NCBI GenBank assembly: GCA_902706205.1 | Contig: CACSKA010000010.1 | Location: 165,661-229,660 of the forward strand | Length of the DNA: 64,000 bases | Reading direction: 5' to 3' | Source: Chryseobacterium sp. 18061 | GTDB lineage: Bacteria > Pseudomonadota > Gammaproteobacteria > Enterobacterales > Enterobacteriaceae | In this document: positions 1 through 7,196 of the stretch, in pieces | How positions within the stretch are numbered: position 1 is the first letter of the stretch | Layout of the letters: each line of letters opens with the position of its first letter | Translations under genes and position numbers: made by a program | Notes under the pieces: model-generated | What the model was told of the DNA's origin: nothing | Databases searched by the model: none | Seen by the model: only the letters and a program-made list of their open reading frames with translations

Positions 1-198
1 TTCGAGGTCGGTATCCAGCGCCACGGCGGCGTTGAGATAGTCAGGTTGATCCTGCGGACCCAATGGCGGCGTGCGATAAAACGACGAAACCGCCACGACG
101 GCGGTTTGCGGGATTTCGCCCAGGGCAGCAATCGCCGCGTTCACCTGATCGAGCGGTGAAGCCAGATTGCTGCCGACGGCGATGTAAACGCGTGTCAC
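1..198 (-). CDS. folK: FolK, 6-hydroxymethyl-7,8-dihydropterin pyrophosphokinase (5' part only)
   Basis: The first 66 codons of folK lie on the minus strand and run off the left edge of the window. The enzyme transfers pyrophosphate from ATP to 6-hydroxymethyl-dihydropterin in the cytosol, the step before dihydropteroate synthase in folate synthesis. The translation opens with a GTG start and contains the family's N-terminal GSNL motif and the SSFYRTPPLG stretch, aligning without gaps to the E. coli protein (about 159 aa). The start codon overlaps the pcnB stop by four bases (GTGA), so translational coupling to pcnB is likely. The product call is secure; the C-terminal half cannot be examined. 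Confidence 0.95.
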   Translation of the reverse strand, partial: MTRVYIAVGSNLASPLDQVNAAIAALGEIPQTAVVAVSSFYRTPPLGPQDQPDYLNAAVALDTDLE

Positions 199-1592
199 GC
201 GGTGCCGCCCTGACGAGGCGCACGCTTGCGTGGACGACGATGGCGACGACGCGCAGCCGGTTCTTCATCCAGACCGTTGAGCATGTCTTTCTGAGCCGGT
301 GGTGCTGCCACCTGGAATTCGCCCCACCACTGCGTCAAACGCTGCAGTTCATGGTTGTTTTCCGCTTCGGCACGCAGCGCCAGCAGATCGTAGGCGGCGC
401 GGAATTTAGGATGCTCCATCAGCTTCCATGCGCGTTTACCCTGACGACGGGACATGCGCAGTTGCAGCTGCCAGATATCGCGCACCAGTGCGGTAATACG
501 TTTCGGAATAGCCAGCGAACGGCAAGCCTCGTCCAGCACGTCATTCATTGCCATGGCGAATGCGTCGAAATAGGCCAGACCACTTTCCTGGGTGATGCGC
601 TGTGCGGTTTCGAGCAGCGGATACCAGAACATTGCGGCAAACAGGAACGCCGGATTCACGCGCATGTCGTTGTGAATTCGGGTGTCGGTGTTTTTAAACA
701 CCTGGCTGACGATGCGCTCCATCGGGCTATCACCGTTTTCGGTGAAGTAGCGGGTGATGGTCGGGAACAGCGGCTGGAACAGGCTGTATTCGCGCAGCAG
801 TTTATAGGTTTCGTAACCGTAACCTGCCTGCAGCAGCTTCAGGGATTCTTCAAAAAGGCGCGCTGGCGGCACGTCGTTGATAAGCGTTGCCAGGCGTGGG
901 ATAGGCTCAGCCGTTTCTGTACTGATTCGCATATTCAGCTTGGCAGCAAAGCGCACCGCGCGCAGCATCCGCACCGGATCTTCACGGTAGCGGGTTTCTG
1001 GGTTGCCGATCAGGCGAATGACGCCGTCCTGCAAATCGCGCATCCCGCCAACGTAATCGCGAACCGTAAAGTCTGCCACGCTGTAGTAAAGGCTATTGAT
1101 GGTGAAGTCACGACGCTGGGCATCTTCTTCGATGGAACCGAAGATGTTATCACGCAGCAGCATACCGTTCTGGCCGCGCTGTGAGGTGGCGCGATCGTCC
1201 GGCGTCCCTTCGTGATGGCCACGGAAGGTCGCCACTTCAATAATTTCTGGGCCAAACATCACGTGGGCCAGACGGAAACGGCGACCAATCAAACGACAGT
1301 TGCGGAACAGTTTGCGAACTTGTTCCGGCGTCGCGCTGGTGGTCACATCGAAATCTTTGGGTTTTTTGTCCAGCAGCAAATCGCGCACGCCGCCGCCCAC
1401 GAGATAAGCCTCGTAGCCCGCTTTGTTCAGACGGTAGAGCACCTTGAGGGCATTTTCACTGATATCTTTGCGGGAAATAGCGTGCTGCTCACGCGGAATA
1501 ACCGTCATTTCTGGTTTTATCTCGACGGTTTCAGCCCCGGTTTCTTCACGGGTAAGCACCTTACGGCAAAAATTAGCGACTCGGGTAAAAAT
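195..1592 (-). CDS. pcnB: PcnB, poly(A) polymerase I
   Basis: PcnB adds 3' poly(A) tails to RNA, which promotes decay by exonucleases; in E. coli it also controls ColE1 plasmid copy number through RNA I. The protein has the nucleotidyltransferase head (GGGVRDLLL, then the DFD metal-binding pair), the RRDFTIN block and a very basic arginine-rich C-terminus. The start is placed at an ATT codon (1592-1590), giving 465 aa, exactly the E. coli length; it is preceded at good spacing by a GAGGTG ribosome binding site. The first ATG (1559) would drop eleven conserved residues (FTRVANFCRKV). An ATT start is established for E. coli pcnB and is thought to keep expression low. folK overlaps downstream. 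Confidence 0.96.
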   Translation of the reverse strand: MFTRVANFCRKVLTREETGAETVEIKPEMTVIPREQHAISRKDISENALKVLYRLNKAGYEAYLVGGGVRDLLLDKKPKDFDVTTSATPEQVRKLFRNCRLIGRRFRLAHVMFGPEIIEVATFRGHHEGTPDDRATSQRGQNGMLLRDNIFGSIEEDAQRRDFTINSLYYSVADFTVRDYVGGMRDLQDGVIRLIGNPETRYREDPVRMLRAVRFAAKLNMRISTETAEPIPRLATLINDVPPARLFEESLKLLQAGYGYETYKLLREYSLFQPLFPTITRYFTENGDSPMERIVSQVFKNTDTRIHNDMRVNPAFLFAAMFWYPLLETAQRITQESGLAYFDAFAMAMNDVLDEACRSLAIPKRITALVRDIWQLQLRMSRRQGKRAWKLMEHPKFRAAYDLLALRAEAENNHELQRLTQWWGEFQVAAPPAQKDMLNGLDEEPAARRRHRRPRKRAPRQGGTA

Positions 1593-1686
1593 GTTGCACC
1601 TCGGTTTTCAAGTCAGTCGGAAGTCATGAGGACAAAAAAATAGCGGCTAATCATAGCTCAGCGAGAGGCATTTGAGAATGCTCCAT

Positions 1687-2541
1687 TTATGCAACTGATG
1701 AAAGGTTCCAGTTTTGCACCGCGTTTTTCAGCAGATCCTCGAGCGTCATGTCCTGCCACTCTTTAACAATAGCCTGATTAAGAAACTGTAAGGCCCGGAT
1801 TAATTCCGGGCGTGGGTCGCCGGTTGATAACGCAGGCGCATGATTTTGTTTCGACAATTTATTGCCGTCGCTATTTAACGCCAACGGCAGATGAACATAG
1901 CCTGGAACAGGCCAGCCAAAATGGCGGTACAGTGAAATTTGTCGCACCGTCGGTTCAATTAAATCTGCGCCGCGCACGATTTCCGTCACGCCCTGAAAAT
2001 GATCGTCGACCACCACGGCAAGATTGTAGGCAAATAAACCATCACGGCGGTGAATAATAAAATCTTCCCGCGCCAGCGGCTCGTTGGTGACAATCGTGCC
2101 GCGCAGTCTATCGTCAAATTGCAATACCGGTTGAGTCTGGTGTAAGCGCAGTGCCGCATTCTGCGGGCCAAGATGCAGCGTCCGGCAGTGGCCGTCGTAA
2201 ATGCCGCCGACGCTCTGAATTCGCGCGCGGGTACAGGTGCAGTAATAGCTCAGCCCCTGTTCGCGCAACCAGGCGAGTCGTTCACGGTAGGCGTCATGGC
2301 GTTGAGATTGCCACACAACCTCGCCATCCCAGAGCAGGCCATAATGTTCCAGCTGATGCAGAATGATATTTGCAGCACCGGGAACCTCACGGGGAGGATC
2401 AATATCTTCAATACGAACTAACCACTTTCCCTGACGGGCGCGGGCCTGTAAATAGCTGCCAAGCGCGGCAATCAATGAACCAAAATGAAGTTCGCCAGAG
2501 GGGGAAGGGGCAAAACGCCCTGTATAATCTGAATTTGCCAT
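1687..2541 (-). CDS. gluQ: GluQ, glutamyl-Q tRNA(Asp) synthetase
   Basis: This truncated paralogue of glutamyl-tRNA synthetase activates glutamate and attaches it to queuosine at position 34 of tRNA(Asp). The 284-residue protein keeps the class I signatures HFGS (19-22, HIGH-like) and KLSKQ (228-232, KMSKS-like). Zinc ligands C101, C103, Y115 and C119 are all present. It has no anticodon-binding domain, as expected for the family. The ATG at 2541 is chosen because homology begins there; the frame stays open further upstream through the dksA terminator without similarity. The C-terminus is somewhat shorter than the E. coli protein (about 300 aa). It lies directly downstream of dksA, from which it is separated by a terminator. 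Confidence 0.95.
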   Translation of the reverse strand: MANSDYTGRFAPSPSGELHFGSLIAALGSYLQARARQGKWLVRIEDIDPPREVPGAANIILHQLEHYGLLWDGEVVWQSQRHDAYRERLAWLREQGLSYYCTCTRARIQSVGGIYDGHCRTLHLGPQNAALRLHQTQPVLQFDDRLRGTIVTNEPLAREDFIIHRRDGLFAYNLAVVVDDHFQGVTEIVRGADLIEPTVRQISLYRHFGWPVPGYVHLPLALNSDGNKLSKQNHAPALSTGDPRPELIRALQFLNQAIVKEWQDMTLEDLLKNAVQNWNLSSVA

Positions 2542-2546
2542 ATGCC

Positions 2547-2578
2547 AAAAAAGAACAAGGCGGGAGAAAGCTCCCGCC
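2547..2578 (-). terminator. Rho-independent terminator of dksA
   Basis: On the minus strand an 8-bp GC-rich stem (GGCGGGAG/CTCCCGCC, loop CTTT) is followed by TTGTTCTTTTTT. It sits between the dksA stop and the gluQ start, so gluQ depends on readthrough or on a promoter of its own. Confidence 0.8.
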
Positions 2579-2605
2579 ATGGTGATGTTATGCGAAACGA
2601 ATGGC

Positions 2606-3061
2606 TTAGCCAGCCATCTGCTTTTCGCGGATTTCCGCCAGCGTTTTGCAGTCGATGCACAGATCGGCAGTCGGACGCGCTTCCAGACGACGGATACCGA
2701 TTTCAACTCCGCAGGATTCGCAGTAACCGAAATCTTCGTCTTCAACCTTCTTGAGCGTTTTTTCGATCTTTTTGATCAGTTTGCGCTCACGGTCGCGGTT
2801 ACGCAGTTCGAGGCTGAATTCTTCTTCCTGTGCGGCACGGTCTACCGGATCCGGGAAGTTAGCTGCTTCGTCTTGCATATGAGTAACGGTACGATCAACT
2901 TCATCCCTAAGTTGGTTACGCCACGCTTCAAGGATACGCCTGAAGTGAGACAGCTGGGCTTCGTTCATATACTCTTCACCCGGCTTCTCTTGGTATGGCT
3001 CCACCCCAGCGATGGCGAGAATACTCAGGGACGATGTTTTACGGATTTGCCCTTCTTGCAT
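2606..3061 (-). CDS. dksA: DksA, RNA polymerase-binding transcription factor
   Basis: DksA inserts a coiled coil into the RNA polymerase secondary channel and works with ppGpp to repress rRNA promoters and activate amino-acid biosynthesis promoters. The protein is 151 aa, as in E. coli. The two acidic tip residues D71 and D74 and the zinc-finger cysteines C114, C117, C135 and C138 are all in place. The start MQEGQ is chosen over an ATG six codons upstream because the homologous N-terminus begins there. One of its main targets, an rrn P1 promoter, lies at the far end of this window. Confidence 0.98.
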   Translation of the reverse strand: MQEGQIRKTSSLSILAIAGVEPYQEKPGEEYMNEAQLSHFRRILEAWRNQLRDEVDRTVTHMQDEAANFPDPVDRAAQEEEFSLELRNRDRERKLIKKIEKTLKKVEDEDFGYCESCGVEIGIRRLEARPTADLCIDCKTLAEIREKQMAG

Positions 3062-3216
3062 GTTGCTTCTCCTTAACACGCACTATCGATCCCCATGTGG
3101 GGGAAAAATCAGGCCGCTATAAATAGCAGAAGCTTTTCAGGATAGCAATTGTCTAAACGTTACACTTGACAACCCTGTGAGGAAAAGCGTATTTGCGCAC
3201 GCGACCAGCACATTTA

Positions 3217-3942
3217 TTATTCAACCGTTTTCACTGGTGTTAGCACCACGGGTAACGGCTCTATCAGAGTCATATTATCGGCAGAAAGTTCCGCTTTATA
3301 AGCCAGAATTTCGACCCCCTTGTTTTGTGCCTCATTCAACAACTGCGCGTACGTCGGATCGATATGGCGCGCGGGTGAAAATTGGGTAATGGCAGAGTGA
3401 AGTACCGCAAAGAACACCACGGCACGGTCACCTGAGGCCGCCACGCCCATCAGCTCTCGCAAATGCTTCTGACCACGTTCTGTCACCGCATCGGGGAAAT
3501 AACCACACTCTTGTTCCGCTAACGTAACCGATTTCACTTCAATATAGCAGTCAGGACGCTCTTCCGCCTCTAACTTGAAATCAATCCGGCTGCGCTCTGA
3601 ACCGTATTTCACTTCGCTTTTCAACACGCTATAACCCTTCAGCTCGGGAATAGCTTCTGCCTGAATAGCTTCTTTTACCAGCTGATTGGCCCGTAATGTG
3701 TTGACACAAATAAATGCGCCCGTCTGCGTCTCGGTGATTTCCCAGGTGTGTGGGTATTTGCGCGTTTTACTGTCCGAAGTCGAGTACCAGACGGTATCGC
3801 CCGGGGTAGCGCAGCCGGTCATTGCACCGGTGTTTGGACAATGCAGGGTCAATTCTTCACCTTCGGGGGTGATAACGTCGGCCAGAAAACGTTTATAGCG
3901 CTGAATAAGGCGGGCGTGTTTTAACGGCGGCAGAAACTGCAT
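3217..3942 (-). CDS. sfsA: SfsA family protein (sugar fermentation stimulation protein A)
   Basis: SfsA was named because extra copies stimulate maltose use in E. coli crp mutants; it has been described as DNA-binding, but its biochemical role is unsettled. The family carries a nuclease-like fold, and the conserved RIDF and CYIEVKSVTL stretches here (D and E-x-K) match that pattern. The protein is 241 aa, seven longer than E. coli through a C-terminal VKTVE-type tail. It begins 12 bp after thpR ends, so the two are probably co-transcribed. Confidence 0.92.
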   Translation of the reverse strand: MQFLPPLKHARLIQRYKRFLADVITPEGEELTLHCPNTGAMTGCATPGDTVWYSTSDSKTRKYPHTWEITETQTGAFICVNTLRANQLVKEAIQAEAIPELKGYSVLKSEVKYGSERSRIDFKLEAEERPDCYIEVKSVTLAEQECGYFPDAVTERGQKHLRELMGVAASGDRAVVFFAVLHSAITQFSPARHIDPTYAQLLNEAQNKGVEILAYKAELSADNMTLIEPLPVVLTPVKTVE

Positions 3943-3954
3943 GACGATTCCTTG

Positions 3955-4485
3955 TTATTCGGTAAGTGTCCAGCGCGTAAGCCGGGTATAACGGGTGCGT
4001 CCGCGGGAGTATTCAGAGGCGTACAGCGCAAATTCAGAGATGGGCACCTGCCAGCTAAAACCCGGCGCGGGAATGGGCACGGCGTTCGCCGTATTGCGCA
4101 GCAGCGTAATGTGCGGGTGGAACGGCTGCGGGCTTTGATAACAGCCGCTGCGGGCCGCCTGAGCGCGCAGCATATTCGCCAGCTGTAATAACCCGCGTGG
4201 CGGCTGGCGCGTGCCGAGCCACACCACCTGTGAACGTAACCACTGTCCGGCGTCATTGAGATCTAATGTGAAACCCGGCTGGCGGATGCGCCCGGCCAAC
4301 GTCTCTAACGCCCGCTGTTTGTCTGCACTCACTTCGCCCAGGAACGCCAGCGTCAGATGTAAATTCGCGGCAGCCACCGGACGCCCGCTGTCGGCGGGGA
4401 AGTTCGCGGCACGCCAGTGAATAATCTGCTGCTGTACGTCATCAGGAAGCTCAAGAGCGAAAAACAGTCTTTTGGGTTCGGGCAT
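3955..4485 (-). CDS. thpR: ThpR (LigT), RNA 2',3'-cyclic phosphodiesterase
   Basis: This 2H-superfamily enzyme opens 2',3'-cyclic phosphate ends on RNA and can also ligate tRNA halves through 2'-5' bonds in vitro. The two signature motifs are visible: HLTLAFL in the first half and HPHITLL in the second. Starting at the ATG for MPEPKRLFF gives 176 aa, exactly the E. coli length; an upstream ATG adds 16 residues without similarity. It is divergent from hrpB, with 73 bp between the two starts, and is followed closely by sfsA. Confidence 0.93.
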   Translation of the reverse strand: MPEPKRLFFALELPDDVQQQIIHWRAANFPADSGRPVAAANLHLTLAFLGEVSADKQRALETLAGRIRQPGFTLDLNDAGQWLRSQVVWLGTRQPPRGLLQLANMLRAQAARSGCYQSPQPFHPHITLLRNTANAVPIPAPGFSWQVPISEFALYASEYSRGRTRYTRLTRWTLTE

Positions 4486-4558
4486 GCCAGGGTCTCGGTA
4501 ATGATTTAGCGCAATGCTACAATGCCGGGCCATTTAAAGTCACCCACTGGAGCCCTTT

Positions 4559-6988
4559 GTGTCGTCATTGCCGGTCGCCTCTGTCCTTCCTGAACTTCTC
4601 CAGGCGCTCAATACTGCGCCCCAGGTGCTGCTGAACGCGCCCACCGGCGCCGGTAAATCGACCTGGCTGCCGCTGCAAATCCTGCAATCCGGCGGCATTC
4701 AGGGCAAAATTATCCTGCTGGAACCGCGCCGACTGGCGGCGCGAAACGTTGCTCAGCGGCTGGCGGAACTGCTGAATGAGAAGCCGGGCGACACCGTGGG
4801 CTATCGAATGCGCGCCGAAACCTGCGTCGGTAAAAACACTCGCCTCGAAGTGGTGACGGAAGGCATTCTTACTCGCATGATCCAGCGCGACCCAGAACTG
4901 AGCGGCGTTGGGTTGGTTATCCTCGATGAATTCCATGAACGCAGCCTACAGGCCGATTTAGCTCTGGCACTGTTGCTCGATGTGCAGCAAGGGCTGCGAG
5001 ACGATTTAAAACTGCTGATCATGTCCGCGACGCTGGATAACGTCCGATTGCAGATGCTTTTGCCCGACGCGCCGGTGATTTCGTCCGAGGGCCGTGCGTT
5101 CCCGGTGGAAAGGCGCTATCAGGCGCTCGCCACTCATCAGCGTTTTGATGAAGCCGTGGCGGCGGCTACGGCGGAACTGCTGCGCAATGAGGCGGGCTCG
5201 CTGCTGCTGTTTTTACCGGGAGTGGGTGAAATCCAGCGTGTACAGGACCAGCTCGCTGGGCGGGTAGGTACTGATGTGGTGCTGTGCCCGTTGTACGGGG
5301 CGCTGTCGTTAAGCGAACAGCGCAAGGCTATCCTGCCCGCAGAAAAAGGGCTGCGCAAAGTGGTGCTGGCGACCAACATCGCAGAAACCAGTCTGACTAT
5401 TGAAGGCATTCGTCTGGTCGTCGATTGCGCCCAGGAGCGTGTGGCGCGTTTCGACCCACGCTCCGGATTGACGCGTTTACTTACCCAGCGCGTCAGCCAG
5501 GCGTCAATGACTCAGCGTGCTGGTCGTGCCGGGCGACTTGAGCCGGGGATTTGTCTGCATCTATTAGGCAAAGAGCAGGCAGAACGCGCGGCGGCGCAGG
5601 GCGAGCCGGAAATCTTGCAGAGTGATTTATGCGGGCTGGTGCTCGAACTGTTGCAGTGGGGCTGTCAGGATCCGGCGCAGTTGAACTGGTTGGATCAACC
5701 GCCAGCCACAAATCTGACGGCTGCGCGAACGTTGTTGTCCCAGCTTGGCGCGTTCAACGGTAAACAACTGACGGCGCAGGGGCAGAAAATGGCGACCCTC
5801 GGTAATGACCCGCGTCTGGCGGCGATGCTGGTGGCGGCAGATTCGCCGGACGAAGTGGCGACTGCTGCAAAATTGGCTGCCATTCTGGAAGAGCCGCCGC
5901 GTGGCGGAAATGCTGACCTCGGAATGGCGTTTTCGCGTCATCAGCCGAACTGGCAGCAGCGCGCCAAAGCGCTGAGCCAGCGCATTAATAACCCATCCGG
6001 CCAGCCCGATGCCGGACGAATAACGGCACTGCTGGCGAAAGGGTTTGCCGATCGCATAGCGCGACGACGCGGCCAGGAAGGGCGCTACCAGCTCGCGAAC
6101 GGCATGGGCGCGATGCTTGATGCCGACGATGCGCTGGGTCGCCATGAATGGCTGATTGCGCCGCTTCTATTGCAGGGCAGCCAGTCCCCGGATGCGCGAA
6201 TTTTACAGGCACAGGCGCTCGACATCGACACGCTGGTGGCCGAATGCCCTGAACTGCTTTCGCAGTCTGACACCATCGAATGGGATGAAAACCAGGGCAC
6301 GCTGAAAGCCTGGCGTCGCAGCCGTATCGGGCAGCTGACAATAAAGGTGCAACCGTTGGCGAAACCTTCCGAAGACGAACTGCATCAGGCAATGCTCAAC
6401 GGCCTGCGTGATAAAGGCCTGAGTATTCTTAACTGGACGCCGGAAGCGGAGCAGCTACGCTTGCGTATTCAGAGCGCCGCCCGTTGGTTGTCCGAAGACG
6501 AATGGCCCGCGGTGGATGATGCAGCATTGTTGACTGGGCTTGAGTCCTGGCTGCTGCCGCACATGACCGGCGTACATTCGCTGAAAGCCCTGAAGGCGCT
6601 GAATATCACCCAGGCATTACAGGGTTTACTACCCTGGTCATTACGACAACGTCTGGATAGTGAGCTACCCACGCATTACACTGTGCCGACTGGAAGCCGG
6701 ATTGCCCTGCGTTATGATGCGGATAACCCACCCGTTTTGTCGGTGCGAATGCAGGAAATGTTTGGTGAGGCGAGTACGCCGACTATCGCGCAAGGCCGCG
6801 TGGCGCTGGTGTTGGAGCTACTGTCTCCGGCACAGCGACCGTTACAAATCACGCGTGATCTTAGTGCGTTTTGGGCGGGCGCCTACCGCGAAGTGCAGAA
6901 AGAGATGAAAGGGCGTTACCCGAAACACGTCTGGCCGGATGACCCGGCGAGCACGGCACCAACGCGACGCACGAAAAAGTATTCGTAG
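4559..6988 (+). CDS. hrpB: HrpB, DEAH-box ATP-dependent helicase
   Basis: HrpB is a DEAH-family RNA helicase homologue whose exact substrate in enterobacteria is unknown; homologues in other bacteria affect mRNA processing. The 809-residue protein has Walker A GAGKST (30-35), the box II variant DEFH (123-126), the SAT motif, and QRAGRAGR as motif VI, followed by the HrpB-specific C-terminal domain ending in a basic TRRTKKYS tail. Translation starts at a GTG. The length is identical to E. coli. A large palindromic repeat follows the stop codon. Confidence 0.96.
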   Translation: MSSLPVASVLPELLQALNTAPQVLLNAPTGAGKSTWLPLQILQSGGIQGKIILLEPRRLAARNVAQRLAELLNEKPGDTVGYRMRAETCVGKNTRLEVVTEGILTRMIQRDPELSGVGLVILDEFHERSLQADLALALLLDVQQGLRDDLKLLIMSATLDNVRLQMLLPDAPVISSEGRAFPVERRYQALATHQRFDEAVAAATAELLRNEAGSLLLFLPGVGEIQRVQDQLAGRVGTDVVLCPLYGALSLSEQRKAILPAEKGLRKVVLATNIAETSLTIEGIRLVVDCAQERVARFDPRSGLTRLLTQRVSQASMTQRAGRAGRLEPGICLHLLGKEQAERAAAQGEPEILQSDLCGLVLELLQWGCQDPAQLNWLDQPPATNLTAARTLLSQLGAFNGKQLTAQGQKMATLGNDPRLAAMLVAADSPDEVATAAKLAAILEEPPRGGNADLGMAFSRHQPNWQQRAKALSQRINNPSGQPDAGRITALLAKGFADRIARRRGQEGRYQLANGMGAMLDADDALGRHEWLIAPLLLQGSQSPDARILQAQALDIDTLVAECPELLSQSDTIEWDENQGTLKAWRRSRIGQLTIKVQPLAKPSEDELHQAMLNGLRDKGLSILNWTPEAEQLRLRIQSAARWLSEDEWPAVDDAALLTGLESWLLPHMTGVHSLKALKALNITQALQGLLPWSLRQRLDSELPTHYTVPTGSRIALRYDADNPPVLSVRMQEMFGEASTPTIAQGRVALVLELLSPAQRPLQITRDLSAFWAGAYREVQKEMKGRYPKHVWPDDPASTAPTRRTKKYS

Positions 6989-7011
6989 TTTTGGGGAACG
7001 GTGCGGGCTGA

Positions 7012-7105
7012 TGCCCTCACCCCGACCCTCTCTCACAGGGAGAGGGAGTAAACCGCACCGGCCAGTTCCCTCGCCTCTTTCGGGAGAGGGTTAGGGTGAG
7101 GGGCA
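7012..7105. repeat. Pyrimidine/purine palindromic repeat, copy 1 (hrpB-mrcB)
   Basis: The left side reads TGCCCTCACCCCGACCCTCT and the right side ends GGGTTAGGGTGAGGGGCA, so the outer arms pair over roughly 20 bases. Inner arms CTCTCAC-AGGGAGAGGG and CCCTCGCCT...CGGGAGAGGG can form two smaller hairpins. It fills most of the 208-bp gap before mrcB. A related element lies at 9747-9855. This is a non-coding repeat family common between genes in enterobacteria; the family name is not certain to me. Confidence 0.8.
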
Positions 7106-7196
7106 AACACGTTTATTTTGAGAGATTTCTTCTTTCACCATGATGTGAAAGAAAAGAGAATCAGGCGCTTACGCCTGAATTTAGCGGAGAAAAAGT

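Noticed and set aside
63..1184. A 373-codon plus-strand frame opposite pcnB
   Set aside because: Low-complexity His/Gln/Arg-rich translation typical of an antisense shadow; no ribosome binding site or homology recognised.
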